Below the pieces are notes generated by a model. It did no database searches. It was not told where the DNA came from and saw only the letters and a program-made list of their open reading frames with translations. From the NCBI GenBank assembly GCA_028641055.1, contig CM054060.1, positions 243,254,833 to 243,318,832 on the forward strand: a stretch of 64,000 nt of DNA. Reading direction: 5' to 3'. Both the position numbers and the translations under genes were made by a program. Shown piece by piece: positions 34,049 through 43,563 of this stretch. Origin of the DNA: Alopecurus myosuroides. Taxonomy: Eukaryota; Streptophyta; Magnoliopsida; Poales; Poaceae. How positions within the stretch are numbered: the first letter of the stretch is position 1; every line of letters starts with the position of its first letter.

Positions 34049-34734
34049 ATGCCTTTTCCTAATAAGAAACACAAACCAAAGGAAGAAGAACATTATAACA
34101 AGTTTTGTGAGTGGATGAAACCTCTGTTTTTGCAAATCCCTTTTACTGATGATATTAAACTCCCTCATTATTCTAAATATATGAAAGATATTGTCTCTAA
34201 CAAGAGGAATATTCCTAATGAGGAGATTTACACTATGCTTGCTAATTACTCTTTCAATGGCAAGGCTCCAAATAAGCTTGGAGATCCTGATATTCCTACT
34301 ATCCCTTGTTCTATTAAAAATAATTATGTTAGAACTGCTTTATGTGACTTGGGTGCTGGAGTTAGTGTTATGCCTTTTCTCTCTAAAAGAGGCTCTCTCT
34401 TGAAAAATTGATACACCCTGATATATATTTGCAAATGGATGATAAGTCTACTGCTATTCCTGTTGGTATATGTGAGAATGTTCCTGTTCAAGTTGCTACT
34501 TGTTGTTTTATATTAACTGACTTTATTGTGTTGGAAATGCTTGAAGATAATAATATGTATATTATTCTTGGGACACCTTTTCTTAACAATGCAGGGGCTG
34601 TTATTGATTGCAATCAAGGAAAAGTAACTTTTAATGTTAATGATAAAGAGCATACTGTTTATTTTCCCAAGAAGATTGATAAAATGTATGGTCTAAATTC
34701 AATAGAAAATACTGAGACCATCAAGATTGGATAA
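34049..34734 (+). pseudogene. A2: aspartic protease region
   Basis: Two frames, 34049-34411 and 34408-34734, are joined by a frameshift. The active-site box reads CDLGAGVSVMPF, closer to the canonical D-L-G-A than A1's DLGDG. The downstream ILGTPFLNNAG flap/fold motif is present. No pol follows. Confidence 0.75.
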
Positions 34735-35385
34735 TTTTATTATCCCATTCCAAAGCCACCAAAAGAATATGAAATTATTATGATTGGCACTATGTCTATC
34801 AAGGTTGAGGTAACATAATTATTTAGTGATATGCAAAGTTTTGCTTCATATAAAAATTGTTCTCGTAACAAGACTTGATCACCCTTGTTAACAAAATGAT
34901 TTTGAATGAAGAGGACAATGTTTTCACTATGTTTTCACCTTCCCCATTATGTTTTCACCATGTTATCACCTTGCTACGTTAGCATAATAATGTTTTCCAT
35001 CATCCATAGTCATGTTTTCCTCATGTTTTCACTATGATTACTATGGTTATGCATGTTTTCACCATCCACATTGTTGTTTTCACCACTTCCACCTTTGTTT
35101 TCTTTGGTTATTTGCCTTTTGGAGTGTCTTAGAACCTCTGTAGTTATGGTTTTGGTTTTGTTTTCCACGTTTCCACATTTGTTTTTCTGGGTTTCAATTA
35201 ATTATTAAATTCTGAAAATACCTCAAAAATGAAGTTTCTCAAAAAATTCCAAAAAAATTATAATAAATTTTTATGTCAAAAATGAGGCAGAGAGCAACCT
35301 GGGAGACCCCAGGGGGACCCACCAGTCAGGCACACCATAGGGGGGCGCGGCCTGCCCCCTGGTGGCGCCTGGTCATGGCGTGGGA
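34735..35385 (+). other. A2: spacer, TGTTTTCACC repeats and start of GC-rich leader
   Basis: Noncoding. TGTTTTCACC-type repeats lie at 34919-35100, and a GC-rich block starts at 35284 and is cut by element C at 35386, continuing at 50199. Same layout as A1 3499-4205. Confidence 0.6.
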
Positions 35386-36204
35386 TGTAACATCCAAGTA
35401 TGAAAACCCCTAGTTGTTTTACTTCTTGTTTTATTTTAAGCAATGCATCATGTCATCATCCCCATATTTATTTCTGTTTGCATTGTTTTCATAATAAAAG
35501 CCAAACTTAATCAACCTTTGTTTTCACACTTATCTGTTACCTTTCTTTCAAATAAAGATTTGCAAATCAAAAACATCAATTGCTTCCAATTATTTTCTTT
35601 TTGAATCAACTATTAAATTGTTGCTCAATTCAAATAACCAAATTAATCAATTATTTCCAAATCATTTCCAAAGTCAAACAATTTCTCAGATCAATACACT
35701 TTTGAATCCATAAAGTTCACCACTAATTGGAATTCTTTAAATCACTTCTAACCCTAGGGGAAACCCTATTGAAAATGGCTTTATTTTCTAATATTAATGA
35801 TTATTGCAAAATTCCATTAAATTGGCTCCATTTTAAAACAGCAAGCAAACTCTCAACTTTTTGAAAACCAAAACTACCAAGTGGTTGTATTTCAACTAAA
35901 GAATTTATCCAAATTTTTTCCAAAATTTTATCTAAGCAAAAAACCTATCTTTTTTATCCAAAAGCTAAAGCTACAAAAAAAAAACAGAAGGAAAAAAAAA
36001 TAAAAAAGCAGCTAACCTACGCAGCGCGCGGCAGCTAAGCTGGCCCAAGCCCACCTAAGCCACCTAACGCGCGACCCAGCCCGCTCTAAACGCACCGTAC
36101 CGCTTCAAAAATCGTGCCTGCGTTCTGATCTTGTACGGCAGCGATCTCCGCGGCGCCACCGCGACCCCGGCGTGACTCCGGCGGCCACCGTCGCTTTCCC
36201 CGCC

Positions 36205-36211
36205 TATAAAA
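36205..36211 (+). promoter_or_regulatory. C: TATA box of the 5' LTR
   Basis: CCCCGCCTATAAAAGCACGC is a strong plant TATA box in a GC-rich promoter; transcription would start near 36235. The 3' LTR copy is at 46530-46536. Confidence 0.85.
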
Positions 36212-38003
36212 GCACGCCTAGGGCACCCCCGTACCACCCTAGCCCTAGGTCTTCCCTGCTCTTCACTCCGCCGCCGCTAATCGCATCCATCTCGACGGAT
36301 TTCTCCTCTGCTGCAACCTCGCCGGCGGCAGCTGCTCTGAAGAACTCCATGGCGCCGCCACGCATCGCTCCCACCTAGCTGCCAACCACCTGCAAACGTT
36401 TCCCCGTTCTCCCTTCTCCCTCTTGGACACCAGAAGGAACCAAGGTAACCCTCAGATCTTCGCCGCGATCTTCTTCTGTTCCGGCCACCGCGCCACCATG
36501 AACTGAACCCAAGCTTATCGTCGACGTTGCAGTAGTTATTCGCCCCAATCGTTTGCTGGAATCGATAGCCCGCGCCTTCCTCTACGTCTTGGACACCGGA
36601 GTTCGCCTGGAGGACCTCTACCTCGACGGCGACGTCCTCAACTTCTCCGCGGCCACCGTCGTCACCTCGTCGTCAGCAACTCGTCACCGTCGAGCTCTGC
36701 TTCGTCTCCAACGGTGGTGAGCAACCTGTGGCTCCTCCTCCCTTCTCTGCATCTGTGCGCTTCCATCTGCATGTCCACGCACCACCGCAACGAGCGCATC
36801 GTTGCCTCAACTCCGGCGATCACCGTCTGACGGACGAGCAAATGTTTGCTCGACAGCGATTCAGTTAACCAACTGAACAATAACCTGTTTCAGTTCCCCT
36901 TTCTGTCAAAGACTGAATCGCAGCGCAGCGGTACTGAGCTTGTGCGCGCAGCGCCAGGGCACGGGTTCGAGCCCGCACGCCCCACTTTTTTGTGGAATTG
37001 TTTCCACTGCTCCTGGCCCACTGTCAGCGACCCCGTGGCCACGCCAGCGCTTGCGCAGTGCCACGCTGTCACTGGCCCACTGCGCAGTGGCAGGGGGTAG
37101 CTTGAGGCTGAGTAACAAACGTTTTTTTTCTGCGCAATTCAAAAATCCCAAATTTCTTTTAATAAACAGAATTACAACCAAACTTTGAAATTCCATATCT
37201 TTTGTTTCATAATTCCAATAAATACAAACTTTATATGAATCTTGATCCAAATTTCCTACACTTTCCAAATATCCATTTGTGCACTGTTTTGAAAACTTCA
37301 AATGCATTTAAACTTCAAATTTAAATATTTCAAATGTTAATTTGTAAATTCCATAACTAATTATTGATAAATCCAATAAATGCAAATGAAATATGTTTTC
37401 CATACCATTTTAAATAAGCTATTCAAATATAATTTTTGTTTTCTGTTTTGAATAATTAAAATTGCCTAAACCATTTAATTCTTGTTAATGCAATAAAAAA
37501 TTGTTTAATATTATTTAATTCCTAATTAATTAATCCAAAGTCCAATTTCAAAATGTGAAACATGTAATCCAACTAAAATTTGATAACCTTTTCAAATATC
37601 AAATTTGTTATTTGTTTTGCACACTTTAACTTGTTGGTAACAACCACTACTTGTTTAACACCATTAAGTACCAATAATTTCCAAACTTATTAATGTTTCT
37701 AAAATGGTTAACTATCATTCCAATTGCAATTAACTTGTTATCTTATTGTTCCTCATCATGCATGCATCATGCTAACTCAACTACACCTAATGCTTAGTGG
37801 TAGAACAATTAATTCAACTCTAAGGCATGGGTTTCCCATATGCAATTCTTTGCATATGGAAGCCATTTAAACTTGTGTTTCATATCAAGTAATTTATTTT
37901 GGTGCATCTATTAACATGACATGCACCATCCAATGTTTGTGCACTTATGCCATGTATTGATTGCCGTCTTCCTTTGTTGTTGTTTTTGCTTCTTCTCGCT
38001 TAG

Positions 38004-38081
38004 ACGACTACGTTGGTACCGACGAGCCTTACGACACCACTACCCAGGACCTAGCCCAGTACCCGGCTGCTGAGCTTCCAG
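38004..38081 (+). other. C: LTR-embedded exon-like segment 1 (5' LTR copy)
   Basis: The acceptor TTCTCGCTTAG precedes 78 bp, followed by the GC-type donor CCAG|GCAAGT. In phase (first codon starts at 38006) the segment is open and acidic (starts DYVGTDEPYD). The homologous 78 bp in F (53661-53738, minus) are also open, with 15 of 25 residues identical and same-length preservation. The acceptor AG is mutated to AC in F. The 3' LTR copy is 48329-48406. Coding status is inferred. Confidence 0.45.
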
Positions 38082-39325
38082 GCAAGTTATCACTCACATG
38101 AATCATCGAGTTCTCTTCCACACTTGTTGTCGATACTATCCTTTTGTCTATTTCTGCTAGCCCTATGTATCGTTGCTATTCTCCGAACCCATCACATGAT
38201 TCCCTGAACCAATGATATTGCCTCACCTCCTTACCTACAGCCTTTGTTTGTGCCTGTTCTCATCTAGCATGCTTAGGGTTGCTTTTGCTCGAGCCTGTTG
38301 TCGGTTACTTATTTTACTATCGTGCTATTAATATTTGTTACCGTCCCGGGGGCTCGAATGTTAAACAATCAATCCTGTTAATGCTACTGTTAATAATAAC
38401 TTGATGATAAGGCACCGGCAGGAGGCCCTTTGTGGTTTTGAGGCCTGCTAGTATCGACCCTAATAGGAAAAGGGTCTTGTCTACTGATCCATGATGAGCG
38501 CACTACCCGCATGTGGGAAGCGAGTATGGGCGCCCCCCTCAACTTGACTCGATTCGCATCTCGTCCAAATCGCCGTACTAGTTCGGGCTTTCCATTTGCT
38601 GCATCATATGCAGGTACGAACCCGAGGCCAGGGTGGAACTTTTGTAGTCGGCATTTAGGGCGGCGTGGTCTTCCAGTGCTATGAGGGTCCTCCTTTTCTT
38701 CGGGGGGCTCGATTAGCCGCGCACGCACAGCACGCGGTGCTTTGGGCTTGATGCGAAGAACAGTTGGTTGTGTTGAGTGTCTCGCTTGGTGGGTTTGATT
38801 CCCATCTGGCGGGATATTCTTACGTGTACGGTTACTATGGTGCACCCCTGCAGGGATAAATCTTCTCGAGAAGCCGTGTTTTCCGCGGTTATGGATTACT
38901 TGGTGAAAGTACTGGCTAACAAGTACTCAGGACAACTTAAACATAATACCAATCATGTTTCACCCAATGAATAATAACTTGACTAGTAATAGGTTATTCA
39001 CACAATAACTTGATTCACCTTAGTATAACGGTGTGAGTTATCCTCGGATTTCTTCTTCGGATAAGGGGCGAGATCCAGGACGGGTTTGTTTGAAGTTATC
39101 TTTTCAGTTGGTTACAATTCCTCGATCTTATCTTTTCTATTAGCCGGAACTTTTAGTATCTTCTGTAGTTGGTTAGAGCAGCCGCTGCAGCTTTTATAAT
39201 ACCTATCTTCTTCCGTTGATCCCAAGCATCCCGGCTTGTGTTGACGGGTAACTCCTTGATGAAATGTGAGTCTTGCTTGCCAGTACTTGGATGTACTGAC
39301 CCCGTTGGGGCTGTGGTTTACGCAG
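38082..39325 (+). other. C: intron-like LTR region with strongly conserved blocks
   Basis: It starts with a GC donor and ends GTGGTTTACGCAG, length 1244 bp. It contains 38457-38574 (about 97% identical to F 53185-53302, reversed) and 38860-38930 (71 of 71 bp identical to F 52824-52894), far above the AT-rich part of the same LTRs. The second block includes AGTACT-ggctaaca-AGTACT, a possible stem-loop. It could be a packaging or dimerisation signal, a structured leader or a promoter element; unknown. Confidence 0.6.
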
Positions 39326-39396
39326 AGTACGACTACGGCTACGATGATCACCAGGATGGCTACTTCGTGGAGTTTGACGACGCTGCAGACGAGTAG
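39326..39396 (+). other. C: LTR-embedded exon-like segment 2 with stop (5' LTR copy)
   Basis: 71 bp behind the acceptor TTTACGCAG, joining in frame to segment 1 (CCA-G|AG) and ending in an acidic tail FVEFDDAADE and TAG at 39394-39396. F has 65 bp (52378-52442), two codons shorter but still in frame, ending YVEYDETADE and TAG. The 3' LTR copy is 49651-49721. The sequence just upstream of the acceptor is conserved at least as well as the segment itself, so coding constraint is not proven. Confidence 0.45.
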
Positions 39397-39875
39397 TTGG
39401 CTGGACCCCGGGCAGGATCCAGGACCTACGTGGATGGGCTTCGTTTTCTTTATTTTCTCCGGCTTCTTAAGCCTTGGATTTGTCTGTACTCAGACCCCTT
39501 TGATTTGCTTCCGCTGATGTAATGAATGATATGTTGGGACATGTGTCCTCTGGATGAGTGTTTTGCTATCTCTGCCTTAGTGAAGGCTATTTGCAAACTT
39601 ATTTCATTCTTTTGTGTCTTAGAGACAGTTTGTGCTATCATTTCGTTCAAAGCTGTTGACGTACAGTGCGTGCTTGAATATGAAGTACGTCGACAGTAGT
39701 GCCTTAGGTTCCTAGCGGATAGTTTACTTCGACGGTGGAAGCAGGGCTTGTGTTGTCGCGCATAAGCGCATGCCTACCAGGAAGCTGGGACGTGGGAGCA
39801 GGTATGCCCCATAATCCAAGCACCTGACTTCCAGTTCGTGCGATGAGTATCCTCTAGAAACCGGGGTGCGACAAA

Positions 39876-39887
39876 TGGTATCAGAGC
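39876..39887 (+). other. C: primer-binding site, initiator tRNA-Met
   Basis: TGGTATCAGAGC, two bases behind the LTR terminus CA; the same primer as element B. Confidence 0.97.
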
Positions 39888-40246
39888 CTGTCTGCCTGTA
39901 GGATCCCTTTTTACTGGTCGCGGTTGAGTCTAGAAACTATTTTGTAGCTACATAGGAAAAATGAAGCGTGAGAGTAGGAATTCTGCCATTTTTCTTCTTT
40001 CCCCACCCACCCACCCTTTTCTGGTTAGGAAGTGCAACGTTGTTTTCTGTTCTCACCTAAACTTTCAAGTTAGGATTTCACGTGTTTTGGGTTCTCCTTA
40101 GTACCTCAGGTTTTTGGTCTCGTTTTCCCGATGTTGCTTCAATATCATGCTTTCTCTCAAGAACCTATCGTCCATTGAAACTTGTTGTTGTTTCCACTTC
40201 CATTGTTTCTACCGGAGTCTAATCAAATTCCCAAAATAATCTGCAG
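39888..40246 (+). other. C: untranslated leader after the primer site
   Basis: About 360 bp, pyrimidine-rich, with no conserved frame. It ends in AATAATCTGCAG immediately before the ATG of the extra ORF, a 3'-splice-site-like context. Confidence 0.5.
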
Positions 40247-41050
40247 ATGGGTCTCAGCTACTACCCGCAGGTGGTGCGGATGACCCGTTGTGAGGACACT
40301 GCCGGTTTTCCGGAGACGCTGAGGGACATGGTTACCTATCTGGGGTTCCGTTGGGCACCAGAGTACCAGGTCTACGAGCACCAGCGCGAGTTCGACCAGA
40401 CTTTCTACCGAGCCATCGTCTACATTGTGTCGGATGATGGCAGGAGCATAGTCCACCGCTACGAGGCAGTAGGTACCACTGTGGACATGGCAGTGCAGCA
40501 GGTCGCGTATGTGGGTCTCACTGTACTACGTGCTGACTACTGGGGGTTTGATAAGTCCAATTTTCGTCACATCCCCCGTGGTTACATCACGGCAGCGGGA
40601 GTTCACTTCACTGTCCACCGCGACATGGATACCTACGAGACTGATAGCTCCAGGCTGCAGACCACTGCTCAGTTCGTCAGGCACAGTGACGCCGTTGCTT
40701 CCTCACTTACTCAGGAGTTAGCCTCAGTCAGGGAGCAGCTCCACCTTGCTCTCACTCGTCTGGCGACGTACACCACAGACTTCGTTGGAGACGAGCGCTT
40801 CGCGCGTTTCACTCAGCCAGCGGGTTTTCCTCTGCCAGATGCTGGAGGTTACGAGCCGATCAGGGGTCCACTTCTCAACCTTGGAGCAGGTTACACTGGT
40901 ATCCCTCTCTTTGGGGCACAGGGAGAGGATGCTTTCTACTTCACCACACCGAAGGTCCCTCTCCGAGCAGTTCCTATCTACATGGATCGTCGTGATACTT
41001 ACTTCCGTGAGCGGACTCCTCCTCGCTGTACTCGCCGCCGTCCTGCGTGA
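40247..41050 (+). CDS. C: extra ORF upstream of gag (267 aa), dsRBD-like N-terminal third
   Basis: Intact frame from ATG 40247 (directly behind TCTGCAG) to TGA 41048-41050. It is not Gag, Pol or Env. Residues about 20-90 read like a double-stranded-RNA-binding fold: LGFRWAPEY at the position of the usual PEY, then two strand-like segments (FYRAIVYIV, IVHRYEAVG) and an Ala-rich helix (TVDMAVQQVAYVGLTVLR). The lysines that normally contact RNA in that helix are absent. Residues about 150-185 form a helix (LTQELASVREQLHLALTRL), and the C-terminus is basic (RRDTY…CTRRRP). Extra ORFs between LTR and gag are known in Tekay/Del elements. The fold call is by eye only. Confidence 0.7.
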   Translation: MGLSYYPQVVRMTRCEDTAGFPETLRDMVTYLGFRWAPEYQVYEHQREFDQTFYRAIVYIVSDDGRSIVHRYEAVGTTVDMAVQQVAYVGLTVLRADYWGFDKSNFRHIPRGYITAAGVHFTVHRDMDTYETDSSRLQTTAQFVRHSDAVASSLTQELASVREQLHLALTRLATYTTDFVGDERFARFTQPAGFPLPDAGGYEPIRGPLLNLGAGYTGIPLFGAQGEDAFYFTTPKVPLRAVPIYMDRRDTYFRERTPPRCTRRRPA

Positions 41051-41283
41051 TGAGCATGGGAGTACCGATGTATCCGTTACTAGCTGTGTCTAGTTTATCC
41101 TTTCGTTTTCGAACCATGTATTGGTCTTTTGGATATTCTGATGTATTTGAACATGTGAGATTCTGATGTACTCGAATCTATGATGTACCTGTTGGTTATC
41201 TATTCATGCGTCGGAATAATCTCTCTTTCGGTTGCTGAGTTTATCCCTTCCTATTGTTGTGCTAAAATGAATTTCAATTCAGG
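41051..41283 (+). other. C: spacer between the extra ORF and gag
   Basis: 233 bp, T-rich, no frame. It ends in GAATTTCAATTCAG|GATG, a polypyrimidine/AG acceptor-like site against the gag start. Confidence 0.5.
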
Positions 41284-43563
41284 ATGCCTCCAACAAGGAA
41301 CACGCCTGAGCCACCGCCGATCGCTGAGCTCTTGACTCAGATGACTCAGGTCATGGCTCAGATGGTCCAGGTTCAGAACCACCAGAACCACCACCACCAG
41401 AATGCTCCAAGGGTCACCATCAAGGACTTCCTCAGTGTGGGTCCCAAGGCTTTCGTGGCAACACGCGAGCCGCTGGATGCTGATGACTGGATCCGTGACA
41501 TAGCAAGAGCCCTGGAGATTGCTCATGTTGCGGAAGAGGACAAGGTGAACTATGCTGCTTACCTACTGAAGGGTCAGGCAGCCTCGTGGTGGGAGAACTA
41601 CCAGGCCATGAGAGCTGGCTATCCTATCACTTGGGGTTGCTTCAAGGAGGCTTTCCTGAAGTACCACATCCCCGATGGTCTCATGGAGAGGATGCGTGAA
41701 GAGTTTTGCTCGCTGAAGCAGGGCAAGCTCGACGTCATCGGCTACCAGAACGAGTTCAATCGCCTCGCTCGGTATGCTGGAGACGAGGTGTCTACTGAGA
41801 CCAAGAAGATGGCAAGGTTCCGCCGAGGTTTTAACCCGGAACTGAAGTACGCTCTCACAAACATCAAGTGCAAGGACTTCGTCGAGCTCGTGAACACCGC
41901 GCTCAATGAGGAGAATGGGCGCAAGGCGTTCGAAGAGTCGCGCAAGCACTCGCGTGAGGGTGGTTCCTCCTCCAACATGACCACCCCTCCGCAGAAGCGC
42001 CGCATCTGGGTGCCAAACAGTGCTGTCACTAGGGCTCCAAATGCCCAAGCTTCACCAGGATTTGGTCCCCGCCCACCCAACCCAGCTCAGATGCATGGGC
42101 AGAGGTTTCCAGTGGCGCAGCCAAGGCCAGATCCTCCTCGTGTCGTCACTTGCTTCAAGTGCAAGGAGACTGGGCACTACGCAGATAAGTGCACTCAGAG
42201 GATGCTGCCTCCTCCACCACCTCGCCCCAACACCAACCAGGCGATGGTCCGCGCTCCTCCGCATAAGGCCTTCAACACCAACAACAGGCCTGTTGGGAGG
42301 ACCGCAAGGGTGAACCACGTCAAGGTTGACACAGCTGAGGAATCTGCCGACGTTGTTCTCGGTACATTACCCGTAAACTCTAACCCAGCTAAAGTGTTGT
42401 TTGATACCGGAGCATCGCATTCCTTTGTGTCAAAAATCTTTGCGGCAACAAGTAAACTCCCCTTTGTTGGTTTGGGTTCCCCGCTAGTAGTAAACTCCCC
42501 TGGAGCAACTATGCAAACTTCCAAGATCAGTCATGAGAATCAGATCTTAATTGGAGGTCACATATTCCTTGCTTCCCTCATCCTGCTTGGAAATTCTGAC
42601 ATTGATGTCATCCTTGGCATGGATTGGTTGAAGGCCAATAAAGCTACGATTGACTGTGCTAAGAAGTCAATAACTCTCTTCCACCCTGCTGGCCAGATAG
42701 TCTATTCTCCAAATGAATCAAGCCCCATCCAGATTTACACTCTCGATGCTAAACCTCTACCTCTGCTTGAAAATGTTCCGGTGGTTTGTGAATTCCCTGA
42801 CGTCTTTCCAGAAGAGTTGCCAGGGATGCCTCCGGACAGAGCAGTTGAGTTCGTGATCGAGCTTGAACCAGGTACTGCTCCAATCTCTAAGCATCCATAC
42901 AAGATAGCTCCTCCTGAACTGAAGTTGTTGAAGGAGCAAATCGATATGTATATGGAGAAAGGTTACATTCAGCCTAGTTCCTCCACTTGGGGTTGCCCAA
43001 CTCTGTTCGTAGCCAAGAAGGACCAAACTAAAAGACTCGTGGTGGACTATCGTCCTCTCAACGAGAAAACTATCAAGAACAAGTATCCAATTCCTCGTAT
43101 CGATGATCTTTTTGATCAACTTGCTGGAGCCTCAATATTCTCAAAGTTGGACTTGAGGATGGGGTACCATCAGATAAAGATCAGAAAGGAAGATATTCCA
43201 AAAACAGCCTTCACCACTCGCTACGGTCTATATGAATACACCGTAATGTCCTTTGGTCTCACCAATGCACCGGCAACGTTCTCAAGACTCATGAATTCTG
43301 TCTTCCATGAATACCTCGACAAGTTCGTTGTGGTATATCTTGATGACATCCTAGTCTACTCAAAATCCGAGGAAGAGCATGGAGAACACCTTCGTCTCAC
43401 TCTCATGAAACTTCGCGAGCATCGTCTATATGCCAAGTATTCCAAATGTGAGTTCTGGATTCCAGAAGTTGCATATCTTGGTCATATCATCTCTGCCAAG
43501 GCATTGCCATTGATCCTGAAAAGGTTAAGGCAATTGTTGATTGGAAACCCCCTAAGACGGTGA
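41284..43563 (+). CDS. gag-pol: C: gag-protease-RT polyprotein, first part (759 codons)
   Basis: ATG 41284. Domains in order: Gin/Met/His-rich N-terminus; Gag domain at residues about 45-200 ([23 protein letters not shown]); basic Pro-rich linker; CCHC zinc knuckle from residue 290 ([14 protein letters not shown]); retropepsin with FDTGAS (Asp at residue 374); RT from about residue 530 with [11 protein letters not shown] and catalytic YLDD (Asp-Asp at residues 687-688). After [10 protein letters not shown] a missing base near 43500 diverts the frame to a stop at 43563. Gag and RT then continue in the next frame. Apart from this lesion the frame is open. Intracellular, forms virus-like particles. 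Confidence 0.95.
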   Translation: MPPTRNTPEPPPIAELLTQMTQVMAQMVQVQNHQNHHHQNAPRVTIKDFLSVGPKAFVATREPLDADDWIRDIARALEIAHVAEEDKVNYAAYLLKGQAASWWENYQAMRAGYPITWGCFKEAFLKYHIPDGLMERMREEFCSLKQGKLDVIGYQNEFNRLARYAGDEVSTETKKMARFRRGFNPELKYALTNIKCKDFVELVNTALNEENGRKAFEESRKHSREGGSSSNMTTPPQKRRIWVPNSAVTRAPNAQASPGFGPRPPNPAQMHGQRFPVAQPRPDPPRVVTCFKCKETGHYADKCTQRMLPPPPPRPNTNQAMVRAPPHKAFNTNNRPVGRTARVNHVKVDTAEESADVVLGTLPVNSNPAKVLFDTGASHSFVSKIFAATSKLPFVGLGSPLVVNSPGATMQTSKISHENQILIGGHIFLASLILLGNSDIDVILGMDWLKANKATIDCAKKSITLFHPAGQIVYSPNESSPIQIYTLDAKPLPLLENVPVVCEFPDVFPEELPGMPPDRAVEFVIELEPGTAPISKHPYKIAPPELKLLKEQIDMYMEKGYIQPSSSTWGCPTLFVAKKDQTKRLVVDYRPLNEKTIKNKYPIPRIDDLFDQLAGASIFSKLDLRMGYHQIKIRKEDIPKTAFTTRYGLYEYTVMSFGLTNAPATFSRLMNSVFHEYLDKFVVVYLDDILVYSKSEEEHGEHLRLTLMKLREHRLYAKYSKCEFWIPEVAYLGHIISAKALPLILKRLRQLLIGNPLRR

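Larger units (their letters stand above)
35386..39873 (+). repeat. C: 5' LTR (4488 bp)
   Basis: TGTAACATCCAAGTATG to GGGGTGCGACA. It consists of an AT-rich U3 to 36000, a GC-rich promoter with TATA at 36205, a leader to 36740, an AT-rich intron-like stretch to 38003, two exon-like segments (38004-38081, 39326-39396) separated by a conserved intron-like region, then the U5 end. A diverged relative is the solo LTR F at 51908-56924. Confidence 0.97.

Noticed and set aside
36849..37100. Plus-strand ORF repeated at 47171-47425 as a possible LTR gene
   Set aside because: Duplicated only because it lies in both LTRs of C; lacks conservation in F and any domain.
38390..38845. Minus-strand 151-codon ORF in both C LTRs (also 48715-49170)
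   Set aside because: The two copies are near-identical because the LTRs are young, and the homologous stretch of F shows no comparable ORF, so it is not evidence of a gene.
41563..42048. Minus-strand ORFs opposite gag of C
   Set aside because: Codon-structure shadows of the intact plus-strand gag.
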